The notes under the pieces are model-generated. The model searched no databases. It had not been told where the DNA came from and saw only the letters and a list, made by a program, of their open reading frames with translations. From NCBI GenBank assembly GCA_014380935.1, contig JACMIX010000440.1:1-35102 (forward strand): a stretch of DNA of 35,102 nt, written 5' to 3'. Numbering within the stretch: position 1 is the first letter of the stretch; every line of letters begins with the position of its first letter. Of this stretch, positions 1-8,322 are shown one piece after another. A program made the translations under genes and the position numbers. The stretch comes from Gloeobacterales cyanobacterium ES-bin-141 (GTDB taxonomy: Bacteria > Cyanobacteriota > Cyanobacteriia > Gloeobacterales > Gloeobacteraceae).

Positions 1-932
1 GTCGGGTTCAATTCGTCCAGGATGATCGTCTTGTAGAGACCCGAGGCAATCGCTGCCTGGGCGATTTCCCAGCCGCGTTCGGCCTCGACGTAATCGAGTT
101 CTTGTTGCTTGCCGCGCCAGACGATAGCGTCGCGACCACAGCGGTGGTGGTCGATCAGGTGTGGATAGCTCTGGTGCAGGGCGCGAATCGCCGCGTCCTC
201 CGTGTAGCCTGTGCCGCCCTTCAGCCACTGCATGATCAGGACCCGGTGCGAGAGATCGCGCGAGATACCCTGGCCAATTGCCTGCAGTGCCCGCCCGAGG
301 GCTGAGGTCGATTTGCCCTTGCCGGCTCCCGTGTAAATTTCGATACCCGATTCGCGTCCGTTGCCGTTGGTCTCCGGGCGGCGGTGCGCCCGCATCTCGG
401 AGTGCAGGTTGGCAATTTCCAGGATCTCGGGCGGGGCACCGCGACCGGTGATGATGACTTCCAGGTCCTGAGGCTTTTGCTGAAGCGTACTGACCACTTC
501 AGTGACCGGCAAAAGCCCCAGGTCGAGTACCGGGTTGAGTTCGTCGAGCACCAGCACTGAATAAAAACCCGAGGCGATTGCTCCTCTGGCAATGTCCCAA
601 CCCCGACGGGCCTCTTTTTTGTCAAACGGCTGGACCTGATCGGGTCCGAAGAACTCGGCCCGACCCGTGCGGACCTGGTCGATCAGGTGCGGGAAGGCAC
701 GGCGCAAGGCCCCAATAGCCGCGTCCTCGGAATATTCCCGTCCCGGCCCTTTCAAAAACTGCAGCAGCAAAACCCGGTTCTGCCGCTTCTCGGCAATTCC
801 CAGACCGATCGAGCGCAACACGACCCCAAGAGCCGCCTGGGACTTCCCTTTGCCATGCCCGTCGTAGACGTGGATCTGGCCTATCTTGCGGTCAGGAATC
901 ACCTGGGCAGTGAGAATACCGATCTCTGGCAT
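1..932 (-). CDS. cobO: Double-domain cob(I)yrinic acid a,c-diamide adenosyltransferase, 3' end outside window
   Basis: This ORF is open to the window edge, so it is absent from the ORF track. Translating the minus strand from ATG at 932 gives MPEIGILTAQVIP and then two tandem CobO/BtuR-type P-loop domains. The first Walker A reads GHGKGKSQ near residue 25; the second reads TGAGKGKST near residue 200. Each domain also carries a VLDELNP or ILDELNP segment. The family transfers adenosyl from ATP to cobalt in corrinoids during B12 biosynthesis or salvage. About 310 residues are visible, and cyanobacterial double-domain homologues that I recall run to roughly 380, so a short C-terminal part is missing. 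An AGGA-type Shine-Dalgarno lies upstream of the ATG. I saw no cobalamin riboswitch motif in front. Family identity is confident; whether both domains are catalytic is not known. Confidence 0.88.
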   Translation of the reverse strand, partial: MPEIGILTAQVIPDRKIGQIHVYDGHGKGKSQAALGVVLRSIGLGIAEKRQNRVLLLQFLKGPGREYSEDAAIGALRRAFPHLIDQVRTGRAEFFGPDQVQPFDKKEARRGWDIARGAIASGFYSVLVLDELNPVLDLGLLPVTEVVSTLQQKPQDLEVIITGRGAPPEILEIANLHSEMRAHRRPETNGNGRESGIEIYTGAGKGKSTSALGRALQAIGQGISRDLSHRVLIMQWLKGGTGYTEDAAIRALHQSYPHLIDHHRCGRDAIVWRGKQQELDYVEAERGWEIAQAAIASGLYKTIILDELNP

Positions 933-1101
933 GACTCTTCCTCGTGAGCGTGGGCTGGCTGGACCATACTCTATCATGCACATCCCACATTTAGCAGGTA
1001 AAGTTTGGTGGTGCGCTACAGGCAGTGTTCAAGGACAGAAACCACCGTATCCAGTACTAGGCTAGCCTGGGGTTTCGGTGCTTGTCTGCGGCTGGAGTAA
1101 T

Positions 1102-1509
1102 ATGCATTTTTGGGACAGGCCTATGAATGGACCGGTGGTCTACACGGGAGGGTGTCACTGTGGCGCAGTACGTTTCCGGATCCTGGTTGAAAACCACGAG
1201 GCTACTGATTGCAACTGCTCCATCTGCCGGATGAAGGGCTTTTTGCACCTGATTGTCGCGCCGGAGCATTTCACGTTGCTGCGTGGTGCAGATGCCCTCA
1301 CGACCTACACATTCAACACCAACACAGCCAAACATACTTTCTGCGGCACCTGCGGTATCCACGCCTTCTACCGGCCTCGCTCACATCCCGACGCGTACGA
1401 CGTCAATGTACGCTGTCTGGACGGAGACGTACTCGGGCAGTTCGATCTCGTTCCCTTTGATGGAGTCCACTGGGAGCAGAATGTTCACTTGATTCGTGGT
1501 GAGCACTGA
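1102..1509 (+). CDS. GFA/CENP-V family zinc-binding protein
   Basis: A small protein of the glutathione-dependent formaldehyde-activating (GFA) fold. Its cysteines match the family zinc sites: GGCHCGAVRF near the N-terminus, CNCSICRMKG, then FCGTCGIHAFYRP. In this family the motifs bind two zinc ions. Most members have no proven substrate, so formaldehyde activation should not be assumed. The ORF track starts at GTG 1078. I prefer ATG 1102 because GGAG lies four bases upstream; ATG 1123 (MNGPVVYTGG) is a shorter alternative closer to typical family length. The gene stands alone, divergent from cobO and convergent with cruG. Confidence 0.8.
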   Translation: MHFWDRPMNGPVVYTGGCHCGAVRFRILVENHEATDCNCSICRMKGFLHLIVAPEHFTLLRGADALTTYTFNTNTAKHTFCGTCGIHAFYRPRSHPDAYDVNVRCLDGDVLGQFDLVPFDGVHWEQNVHLIRGEH

Positions 1510-1573
1510 TGGCTAAAACGTGAGGCAGGGTCTTCAAAATGACCGACAAAACGGTTCATGAGTGAACATTTCT

Positions 1574-1598
1574 GAAACCCTTTCCCTGAGAGGGTTTC
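1574..1598. terminator. Hairpin between convergent genes
   Basis: GAAACCCT and AGGGTTTC form a perfect 8-bp stem around a 9-base loop, 65 bases after the GFA stop codon. No T-run follows on either strand, so intrinsic termination is only a guess. Confidence 0.35.
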
Positions 1599-1618
1599 AA
1601 GCTTTACAATGTAACAAA

Positions 1619-1643
1619 GTATGCCTGCCCTGAGCTGGCATAC
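1619..1643. terminator. Second hairpin between GFA gene and cruG
   Basis: GTATGCC and GGCATAC form a perfect 7-bp stem with an 11-base loop, 45 bases beyond the 3' end of cruG. There is no T-tract. Together with the hairpin at 1574 it probably separates two convergent transcripts. Confidence 0.3.
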
Positions 1644-1688
1644 CAGAACATACTACCTGCCTTCGCACCGAGCATTTAATGCCTGTCA

Positions 1689-2855
1689 TTACCCTGTTTT
1701 GGTGGGCCGCCCCAGGTCTGCATAATTGCGGCCTCGCCATTTGCGCGGCACCGTCAGGGTGGAGATGACAATCCGGAGTACCGCAAACGGGTCTGCGAGT
1801 GGTGAGAGCCAGAAACTCCAGCGCAAGCGATCGTAGGAACCACGAATCCCGAATAGCAGCAGTACGCGGATGGCGAGGAGCAGACCATTGACCCAGCCGA
1901 GCACACTTGCCAGGGTGCCTGTCCCGAGGGCTCCCAGTGCTAGAGCAATCAAGATGAGAACCGGCAGTCCCTGTGCCAGAACTAAGAACACGACGTCAAA
2001 AAACTGCTGAGTCGGTGTTGAGGCATCTTTTAGATCGAGGGAGCGTCCCCACTCCTTCCAGGTCTCAACCGCTCCGTCGTACATGCGCACCTTGATGAGC
2101 TTTGCCCCGTCCTGAAAGCTCACCCTGGCACCCTGGGCTGCCAGGGCACGCGCCAGGGTAACATCGTCGCAAAACGAGCGGCGAGCTGAACTGAACCCGC
2201 CCAGACGAGTGAGGGTCTGCCGATTGAAAAACGCACATTGGCCGTTAGCCATAACGCGCGATGCGTCAGTATCGGTCCCGCTCGGCCCGAACCGGTAGAT
2301 AAGTGTAATCAGCAAGGCAGGCTGGAGCCAGAACTCGGCTGTGCTCTCGAGCATAAACTGAGGTGAGAGCGTCAGGGCATCGTAGTTACCTGCATGGGCA
2401 GCCTCGATCAGGGCTGGGACCAGGCCCGGTTGGGGAACCGTGTCGGCGTCGATGCAGAGGACCCACCTGTTATCGGGGTCAGACTGCGAAAAACCATACT
2501 GCAATGCCCAGGGACGGCCTACCCAGCCAGCCGGTAACGGGTCATCGTAGACGACTCGAAAGCGTGGATCACGCTTTTGGATTCGCTCGACCAGGGCAAC
2601 TGTGCCGTCTGTTGAGCGGCTATCTACGACCAAAATTTCTGTGACCTCCGCTCCCTGACGGTGCAGGCCCTCTAGACAAGGGGAGAGCCTCGCTTCCTCG
2701 TTAAGAGTTGGAACAACCACACTCACCCGGTCCGGTCGTCTCACGGTCAAAATCGGCAATAAAGGCGGACGGCGCGTCCGACCCTTGGCCAGACGCGCCA
2801 TCAACACCAGCAGGGCAACTGCCTGCGAGGCAAGCAGGAGCACTGTTACAAACAT
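1689..2855 (-). CDS. cruG: Carotenoid 2-O-glycosyltransferase CruG (GT2 family)
   Basis: A family 2 glycosyltransferase with an N-terminal membrane helix, the nucleotide-sugar entry motif VVVPTLNEE (about residue 47), a metal-binding DADT (about 136), SFCDDVTLA, and C-terminal hydrophobic helices. In cyanobacteria CruG glycosylates the 2'-hydroxyl of myxol- or oscillol-type carotenoids. The assignment rests on the fold plus its position directly after cruF. The ORF track begins at 2909, inside cruF. I chose ATG 2855 because it follows the cruF stop codon by four bases and gives a natural membrane start (MFVTVLLLA). The sugar used cannot be read from sequence. Confidence 0.82.
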   Translation of the reverse strand: MFVTVLLLASQAVALLVLMARLAKGRTRRPPLLPILTVRRPDRVSVVVPTLNEEARLSPCLEGLHRQGAEVTEILVVDSRSTDGTVALVERIQKRDPRFRVVYDDPLPAGWVGRPWALQYGFSQSDPDNRWVLCIDADTVPQPGLVPALIEAAHAGNYDALTLSPQFMLESTAEFWLQPALLITLIYRFGPSGTDTDASRVMANGQCAFFNRQTLTRLGGFSSARRSFCDDVTLARALAAQGARVSFQDGAKLIKVRMYDGAVETWKEWGRSLDLKDASTPTQQFFDVVFLVLAQGLPVLILIALALGALGTGTLASVLGWVNGLLLAIRVLLLFGIRGSYDRLRWSFWLSPLADPFAVLRIVISTLTVPRKWRGRNYADLGRPTKTG

Positions 2856-2859
2856 TGGG

Positions 2860-3723
2860 CTAATCCGTGACGCCGGACAGTTGTGAGGAAGAAGGAAGCG
2901 TTCCTCCAAGCCAGATCCAGACCACCGGCAGCAAGCCCAGTGCGAAACCCAGCACCACCGGAATATATAACCCCGCAGCGACGCTCATGACGGCTGAGAA
3001 GAGCATGTTGCTGGTGTAAATAATCAGAGGCAGTGTGAGTTGCGCACGGTTGGGCACAGCCACATTACTCTTCCAGAGCCAGCGCGCTACGGCCATGAAC
3101 AAAAGTCCCGTCCCGAACCAGCCGGCGAAGTTCTGAAATGGCATACCGAAGAAGGGACCGCCTTCCTTCCAGCTCCAGAACCCCGACGCGACCGCCATGG
3201 CAGGGTCAAGGACCAGATCCCACGCAGTCAGGAACCAGGCCCCCAGCAGCAACGGACCGACGGTTGCAACGATCCCCCGGCTCTCGGAAAAGGCCGCCCG
3301 GGCAAGTATGTAGCAGACAAAACCCATATAGAACCAGGACAGCGGGATCGTAAAGGGGACCAGACCCAGGATCATCGGACCGAGGAGACCGGGAGTGTAC
3401 GCATAGCTGCCGAAGGGAAAACCCGTGCTGGTACCGAGCAGTTCACTCGCAAGCGAAATGAGCAAGGCAGGAACCAGGAACATGAGCAGCCGCTGCCAGC
3501 CAATCGTTTGGATACCGTAAATCAGCACGGCCACCGCGCCAAAAAGAATGTAAACTGGCCCACCCTGCGTCATACCAAAATCAAAAATTGCCTGTCCTTG
3601 GGGCGGCAGGTTGTTCATGAACTCGGGTACCAGGGGTAGAAACACCAACCCGTAGAGCCCGAAGAGCATGGAGGCAATGTGCAGGCCAGTCATCGCGTTC
3701 TTGAGCAGATTCAATGATTTCAT
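2860..3723 (-). CDS. cruF: Carotenoid 1',2'-hydratase CruF
   Basis: A 287-residue, almost wholly hydrophobic protein with about seven or eight membrane segments and the family signature region PFGSYAYTPGLLGP followed by PLSWFYMGFVCYILAR. This matches the CruF/DUF422 carotenoid synthase family, which hydrates the 1',2' double bond of lycopene- or gamma-carotene-type end groups in the membrane. cruG follows four bases downstream, so the two are an operon acting in sequence: CruF adds the hydroxyl-bearing end group and CruG glycosylates it. In Gloeobacter this chemistry yields oscillol-type glycosides; the exact product here is inference. Start ATG 3723 fits the first membrane helix. Confidence 0.85.
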   Translation of the reverse strand: MKSLNLLKNAMTGLHIASMLFGLYGLVFLPLVPEFMNNLPPQGQAIFDFGMTQGGPVYILFGAVAVLIYGIQTIGWQRLLMFLVPALLISLASELLGTSTGFPFGSYAYTPGLLGPMILGLVPFTIPLSWFYMGFVCYILARAAFSESRGIVATVGPLLLGAWFLTAWDLVLDPAMAVASGFWSWKEGGPFFGMPFQNFAGWFGTGLLFMAVARWLWKSNVAVPNRAQLTLPLIIYTSNMLFSAVMSVAAGLYIPVVLGFALGLLPVVWIWLGGTLPSSSQLSGVTD

Positions 3724-3941
3724 CGAGCGACTCTAAGTAAAAAACAATAAAGAACCGAGAGCAAGTATTTATCCAGAACCAATGAGGCCATGAGAAGCTG
3801 TGAAGCTAGAAATAAAACTTCACAGGTTGAGTATAGTTCATGTCGTAATCGGCACCATAACAAATGCACACTCTAGATCGAGGTCTGCCGGTACTCCTGA
3901 CGCTGGAGTTAAAATGACGCATTCCAAAACTGCGAAGAACC

Positions 3942-5123
3942 ATGAAGACTGCCACACGCCTCGAACGCATTCCACCCTATTTGTTTGCTGAGATCGACCG
4001 CAAGCGCGACGAAGCCATTTCCCGGGGAGTTGACATCATCAACATGGGTGTCGGCGACCCCGACCGACCCACTCCCGAGCATGTCGTCCGGGCGATGCAC
4101 CGGGCAATTGACGACAGTTCAACTCACAACTATCCGCCCTATAAAGGCACAAAAGCTTACCGCGAGGCAGCGGCGGCGTGGTTCGAGCGGCGCTTTGGTG
4201 TAGGAGGCTGGAACCCGGATACAGAAGTCGTCTCCTCGATCGGCTCAAAGGAGGCGATTCACAACACGTTTTTGGCTTTCGTCGATCCGGGCGATCTAAC
4301 CCTGATTCCCGACCCAGCCTACCCGGTTTACCGTACCGCGACCATCTTTGCCGGGGGCGAGCCCCATACTATGCCTCTGCTGGCGGAGCGCGGCTTCTTG
4401 CCCGACCTCGCGGCTATCCCCGAGCAGGTGGCCCAACGTGCCAAGCTCATCTGGATCAATTACCCCAATAACCCGACCGGCGGGGTCGCAACCCTCGAAT
4501 TTTTCGAAGAGTTAGTCCATTTTGCCAAACGGCACGACATTCTGGTCTGCCACGACCATGCCTACAGCGAGATGGCCTACGACGGCTACAAACCCCCCAG
4601 CATCTTTCAAGTACCGGGGGCGCGGGAGGTTGCAATCGAGTTTCTCTCTTGCTCGAAGGCCTACAACATGACCGGCTGGCGGGTTGGCTTCGTTATCGGT
4701 TGTCCTACCGGCATCCAGGGGTTGGGACAGGTCAAAACGAACGTGGACTCCGGTGTATTCAAAGCGATTCAACACGCGGCTGTTGCCGCTTTCGAGACCA
4801 GCGAAGCGGACTTGCAGGCGCTCATGGCGGTCTACCAGAACCGGCGCAACATCATTGTGGATGGCCTGCGCTCCCTGGGCTGGCCCCTTGAGGCACCGAG
4901 GGCAACTCTCTACGTCTGGGCACCCATACCCAAGAACTACCAGTCATCGGCCGAGTTTGTCACTGCCCTACTCGACAAGTGCGGGATTATCGTTCCGCCG
5001 GGTAATGGCTATGGCGCGAACGGCGAGGGCTTCTTCCGGATTGCCCTGACTGTGCCTGACGCACGGATGCGCGAGGCTATCGGACGTATGGAGGCCGCGG
5101 GCATCCGATTTGCGTCGCTTTAG
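3942..5123 (+). CDS. dapL: LL-diaminopimelate aminotransferase-like PLP enzyme
   Basis: A fold type I aminotransferase of 393 residues. Visible family motifs are INYPNNPTGG (about 172), CHDHAYSE with the PLP-contacting Asp and Tyr (205, 208), and SCSKAYNMTGWR with the Schiff-base Lys at 239. The opening RLERIPPYLFAEIDRKRDEA and GVGDPDRPTPEHV resemble the shorter bacterial LL-diaminopimelate aminotransferase group, which makes LL-DAP directly from tetrahydrodipicolinate for lysine and peptidoglycan. Related aspartate-type aminotransferases look similar, so the substrate is less sure than the fold. Its stop codon overlaps the convergent gene at 5120 by four bases. Confidence 0.72.
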   Translation: MKTATRLERIPPYLFAEIDRKRDEAISRGVDIINMGVGDPDRPTPEHVVRAMHRAIDDSSTHNYPPYKGTKAYREAAAAWFERRFGVGGWNPDTEVVSSIGSKEAIHNTFLAFVDPGDLTLIPDPAYPVYRTATIFAGGEPHTMPLLAERGFLPDLAAIPEQVAQRAKLIWINYPNNPTGGVATLEFFEELVHFAKRHDILVCHDHAYSEMAYDGYKPPSIFQVPGAREVAIEFLSCSKAYNMTGWRVGFVIGCPTGIQGLGQVKTNVDSGVFKAIQHAAVAAFETSEADLQALMAVYQNRRNIIVDGLRSLGWPLEAPRATLYVWAPIPKNYQSSAEFVTALLDKCGIIVPPGNGYGANGEGFFRIALTVPDARMREAIGRMEAAGIRFASL

Positions 5124-5800
5124 ACCCTGACCCGCGGACGGGTGGTAGGTAACTGGGCAAAGAGGCTCGCCAGGGATGGTTGGGCAGCACCCGGGCCGGA
5201 GACAATCTCGATGATTTTGTCGCTCGACTCGGGCGTCTGATAAGCCTCCACGCAGACCCGGGCCACATCCGCCCGGTCGATGTTGCCCTCGAAGAGGGTG
5301 TCTGCCGGGCTGATGACGATTTCTGCCCCGCCCGCGCCGTCTCGCAGACCACCGGGGCGCACAATCGTGAACGCAAGTCCACTGCGGATCAGGTGTTCCT
5401 CCGCCCTCTTCTTCCAGAAGAGCACTCCACCAAACAGATTGAGCGGGTGCAAAAGCCGCGAAACGCACAGGGACGAGACGAGAACGAAACGTTCAACACC
5501 GGCCGCCCGCGCCCGATCAACTAGATTCACAGTGCCCTCGTAGTCCACCTGTTGCGCACCGTTGCCTCCGAACCCCGTGCGCGTACCCGTGGCGCAGAAA
5601 ACAGTCGTCACACCAGCCAATGCCGGTCCGAGCGAATCCGCCCGCAACACGTCCCCCTCGAAAACCTCCGGGTCGCCCCCCAGTTCCTGTCGGGCTTTGT
5701 CCCTTGAACGGGCCAGGATGCGGGGGGGCTCCGCCGGGCGAAGTTTCTGGACAATTTGCCGGCCTGTCTGGCCCGTGGCACCCACTACTAGGATGGTCAT
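5120..5800 (-). CDS. NAD(P)H-binding atypical short-chain dehydrogenase (NmrA-like)
   Basis: The protein begins MTILVVGATGQTGRQIV, a Rossmann dinucleotide-binding motif (GATGQTG) typical of atypical SDR/NmrA-like proteins. It continues with a core containing VFCATGTRTGFGG, FVLVSSLCVSR and FTIVRPGGLRDG. There is no clear YxxxK catalytic pair, as is usual in this subgroup, so it may be a redox sensor or an epimerase-like enzyme rather than a classical reductase. The ORF track starts at 5839; I use ATG 5800 because AGGACGA lies just upstream and the Rossmann strand begins there. It is divergent from the zinc dehydrogenase at 5923. Confidence 0.78.
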   Translation of the reverse strand: MTILVVGATGQTGRQIVQKLRPAEPPRILARSRDKARQELGGDPEVFEGDVLRADSLGPALAGVTTVFCATGTRTGFGGNGAQQVDYEGTVNLVDRARAAGVERFVLVSSLCVSRLLHPLNLFGGVLFWKKRAEEHLIRSGLAFTIVRPGGLRDGAGGAEIVISPADTLFEGNIDRADVARVCVEAYQTPESSDKIIEIVSGPGAAQPSLASLFAQLPTTRPRVRV

Positions 5801-5872
5801 GTCTTCGTCCTGTCGAGCCGATTGGCGCGATCTTGGCACACGCGCACGAGCCGTGTCCTCTCACGTCGGCCA

Positions 5873-5878
5873 TATAAT
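5873..5878 (+). promoter_or_regulatory. -10 element for the zinc dehydrogenase gene
   Basis: A perfect TATAAT lies 44 bases before the ATG at 5923 in a divergent intergenic region. I see no convincing -35 box at 16-18 bases, so only the -10 is offered. Confidence 0.35.
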
Positions 5879-5922
5879 CTGGTCTAGGGATCCGTAGTTT
5901 CGATTCCTTACCCGGGACTGTT

Positions 5923-6987
5923 ATGGCCATACCCCAGACGATGCATGCAGCTGTGTTCTACGGCGTCGGCGACCTGCGCTACGAGCAAGTGCCCGTCCCC
6001 GAGGTTGGCGATGACGAGGTGCTGGTCCAGGTTCGTGCCTGCGGCCTGTGTCAGTCGGATATCAAAAAGCTGCGCTACCCCCTACTGGATCCACCCCGCA
6101 TCTTCGGTCATGAGACGAGCGGTACGATCGTGCGGGTCGGCGCGTCCGTCACCGGCTGGCAGATCGGTGACCGGGTAGTCGTTCTGCACCACATTCCCTG
6201 CTTTTACTGCGCCTATTGCCTGAACGAGAACTACTCGATGTGTCAGGTTTACCAGCAGGTGACCACCACGGCCGGGTTCGTTCCCTCGGGAGGTGGCTTT
6301 GCCGAGTACGTCAAGGTACCCGGCTACATCGTCAGTCACGGCGGCTTGATCCCCATACCTGAGGGCGTGAGCTTCGAGGAGGCAAGTTTCGTCGAGCCGA
6401 CCAACTGCTGCCTCAAAGCGGTCAAGAAAGCCCAAATTCAGCCCGGACAGTGGGTTCTGATCACCGGAGCAGGACCGATCGGTTTGATGTTTGCCATGCT
6501 GTGCAAACACTTCGGGGCACGCCCCCTGGTGACCGACTTGCTACCTTCCCGTATCGAGCGCGCCCGCACCCTGGGAGCGGAGGTTGCCCTCGACGCACGC
6601 GCACCCAGGCTCAAAGACGAAATTCTTGAGCTGACCGGCGGCCTGGGCGTGGATGTTACCCTGCTCGCAGTTCCCAGTACCCAGGCCTTCTTTCAAGCCC
6701 TCGACGCGACCCGTAAGGGTGGAAAGATTCTCTTTTTTGCCGAATTTCCCGAGCAAGTCGAGATCCCGCTCAACCCAAACGTCCTTTACCGCAAGGAAAT
6801 CGACCTGATGGGGTCCTACAGCTCGTCCTACAAAGTTCAGCACCTGGCATCCCAACTGGTCTTCGAGCGCCGCATAGACGTCGGGGCGTTGATTTCCGAT
6901 GCGTATCCCCTGCGCGACCTCGCAGCAGCAGTCGAGCAGGCCGTTCGACCGGCAGAGCAAACCTGCAAAATCGTCATCCGGCCTTGA
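5923..6987 (+). CDS. Zinc-dependent medium-chain alcohol dehydrogenase
   Basis: A full-length 354-residue MDR enzyme. The catalytic zinc site is visible as RACGLCQSD (Cys43) and GHE (His63-Glu64). The structural zinc lobe has four cysteines at 93, 96, 99 and 107. The nucleotide-binding motif VLITGAGPIGLMFA follows near residue 175. The family oxidises alcohols or polyols with NAD(P)+; sequence alone does not fix the substrate, and sorbitol- or threonine-dehydrogenase-like activity is equally possible. Its 3' end overlaps the convergent flippase-like gene by 14 bases, so antisense overlap of transcripts is likely. Confidence 0.85.
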   Translation: MAIPQTMHAAVFYGVGDLRYEQVPVPEVGDDEVLVQVRACGLCQSDIKKLRYPLLDPPRIFGHETSGTIVRVGASVTGWQIGDRVVVLHHIPCFYCAYCLNENYSMCQVYQQVTTTAGFVPSGGGFAEYVKVPGYIVSHGGLIPIPEGVSFEEASFVEPTNCCLKAVKKAQIQPGQWVLITGAGPIGLMFAMLCKHFGARPLVTDLLPSRIERARTLGAEVALDARAPRLKDEILELTGGLGVDVTLLAVPSTQAFFQALDATRKGGKILFFAEFPEQVEIPLNPNVLYRKEIDLMGSYSSSYKVQHLASQLVFERRIDVGALISDAYPLRDLAAAVEQAVRPAEQTCKIVIRP

Positions 6988-7939
6988 GGTCTCCTTTCAC
7001 CCACCAGGCAAGACCGCTCAACAGCCCGACAGACGTGAACACCGCGAACCACAGCACTCCAAAGCCCAGGGCCTGACTCCCATCCACCCCGAGTAGACCC
7101 AAAAGCAGTACATATCCTCCCTCGCGAATCCCCAGGCCGTTCAGACTGAGAGGAATCAGGCTGGCCAGGGTGACCAGTCCATACGCGGTCAGTAGCCCCG
7201 AAGCCGAGACATTCAGCTCGATGGCCGCAGCCAGCAGCAGTAAAACGCTCCAATTCAGGCACTGAACAACGAGGGTGCTTACACCTACCCGCGCCAGGCT
7301 CGTGCGACCTCGCAACCGCTCCTCCCACTGATGTACCTGCCGGGCGGCACTGCCCAACCGTCCCGGGGCACCACTAAACCATCCGCTCATTACACCCAGG
7401 ACCAGCCAGGCTACCGCAACAAGCACCGTCAACCCCCACAACCAGGGTCCCAGGACCCAACGGTAAGCTTCGACCTGTACACAGGCCAGGCTACTCAGTA
7501 CGAGCAAGAACATCAGTCCGCTATAACGGTCCGCCAGCACCGTATAGGCAATCGCCCAGCCCTCCTCGCGGGCCTCACGGCCCAGTAGTACTGCCCGGCC
7601 CGCGTCCCCGCCGACACTCCCAGGCAAGAACAGGGTGAGGAATAGCCCCATGAAATAAACACGCAGGTAGGTCCACATCCCGAAAGGCAACTTCAGAGCG
7701 CGACCAAGCCACGCCCATTTCACAGCATTCAAGACCTGGCCTGCCAGGAATACACCCACCGCCATGGCGAGGAGCCCCAGATCTGCCTGTTTGATTACCT
7801 GTAGGGTCTGTCGCGGATCGATCACCCGACTGAGCAAGCCCAACAGCAACAGGCTAACCAGTACTTTGAGTAAAAGCTTCAACCCTTTGAAGCGGTTCGC
7901 ATTGGTAGGGACAGGGACTGGTTCAGGCATCGGCATCAA
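6974..7939 (-). CDS. Flippase-like / lysylphosphatidylglycerol synthase TM-domain protein
   Basis: A 321-residue integral membrane protein with roughly eight hydrophobic segments. It has the LPG_synthase_TM/UPF0104 signature LFLPGSVGGDAGRAVLLGRE near residue 100 and a late SLIPLSLNGLGIREGG segment. Members are membrane parts of lipid-modifying or polyprenyl-linked sugar flipping systems. There is no aminoacyl-transferase domain here, so this is not a complete MprF enzyme. It overlaps the dehydrogenase gene convergently and has no same-strand partner nearby. Function is unassigned beyond the family. Confidence 0.75.
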   Translation of the reverse strand: MMPMPEPVPVPTNANRFKGLKLLLKVLVSLLLLGLLSRVIDPRQTLQVIKQADLGLLAMAVGVFLAGQVLNAVKWAWLGRALKLPFGMWTYLRVYFMGLFLTLFLPGSVGGDAGRAVLLGREAREEGWAIAYTVLADRYSGLMFLLVLSSLACVQVEAYRWVLGPWLWGLTVLVAVAWLVLGVMSGWFSGAPGRLGSAARQVHQWEERLRGRTSLARVGVSTLVVQCLNWSVLLLLAAAIELNVSASGLLTAYGLVTLASLIPLSLNGLGIREGGYVLLLGLLGVDGSQALGFGVLWFAVFTSVGLLSGLAWWVKGDLKAG

Positions 7940-8092
7940 ACTACCTTATCAGGAACCGCAGAATCGAAAAGAGGGATGCGAGAAACGTAGCAACTAATAC
8001 CCAATCAGGCTCTCCTGGTAGCTTTACAGAGAATTTACAAAAGTTATCATTAGCTCTCACTCTCCCCACGGCTTCCCCAGTTGCTCCACAAG

Positions 8093-8101
8093 TTTTCCAC
8101 A
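8093..8101 (+). promoter_or_regulatory. DnaA box-like nonamer TTTTCCACA
   Basis: A perfect match to the DnaA box form reported for cyanobacterial origins (TTTTCCACA). Confidence 0.5.
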
Positions 8102-8138
8102 GGTAAGCAACGAAACAGGCAAAGTCCTTCGACCTTCC

Positions 8139-8147
8139 TGTGGAAAA
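8139..8147 (-). promoter_or_regulatory. DnaA box-like nonamer, inverted copy
   Basis: TGTGGAAAA on the plus strand is the exact inverse of the nonamer at 8093, 37 bases after it. I found no other perfect copy in the window by eye. Confidence 0.5.
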
Positions 8148-8264
8148 CCCGAGGCCGATCGCCCTCAACGCTTTGTAAAGTTATGCAACAGAGAATGCAC
8201 AAATAAGCCGATTCATTCGTTATAAATGTCAGGCTAGCCGCCGATGGTGCTGAGGAAGGAACGA

Positions 8265-8293
8265 TTGACACAACTGACGGGCGGCCAAACAAT
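8265..8293 (+). promoter_or_regulatory. Candidate sigma70-type promoter for the DUF2811 gene
   Basis: A perfect TTGACA (8265-8270) is followed after 17 bases by AACAAT (8288-8293), 29 bases before the ATG at 8323. The -10 is weak, four of six. Confidence 0.4.
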
Positions 8294-8322
8294 GGGTTGC
8301 AACTCGATTCAAGCTCCGGTCT

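Larger units (their letters stand above)
7940..8322. other. Gene-free region with DnaA-box-like nonamers and short repeats
   Basis: This 383-base stretch separates two divergent genes, and the ORFs listed in it look spurious. It contains two perfect TTTTCCACA nonamers in opposite orientation (8093-8101 and 8139-8147) and a weaker TGCTCCACA at 8082. Two words are each repeated: ACAGAGAAT (8026, 8188) and AAAGTTAT (8040, 8177), set at the two sides of the nonamers in opposite order. The flanks are AT-richer than the neighbouring genes. See the finding on a possible origin or DnaA-controlled region. Confidence 0.5.

Noticed and set aside
236-625. 129-residue minus-strand ORF
   Set aside because: It is a frame-shifted shadow of the double-domain cobO; the true frame gives two clean P-loop domains.
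933-1101. Cobalamin riboswitch before cobO
   Set aside because: I looked for the conserved B12-box core and did not find it in the upstream sequence.
3040-3639. 199-residue plus-strand ORF over cruF
   Set aside because: Low-complexity basic sequence antisense to a clear membrane protein; no family resemblance or SD.
4968-5468. 166-residue minus-strand ORF
   Set aside because: Lies out of frame across the NAD(P)H-binding gene and dapL; composition is typical of a shadow.
7941-8168. 75-residue minus-strand ORF in the DnaA-box region
   Set aside because: No recognisable start context or family, and it spans the inverted nonamers; better read as non-coding.
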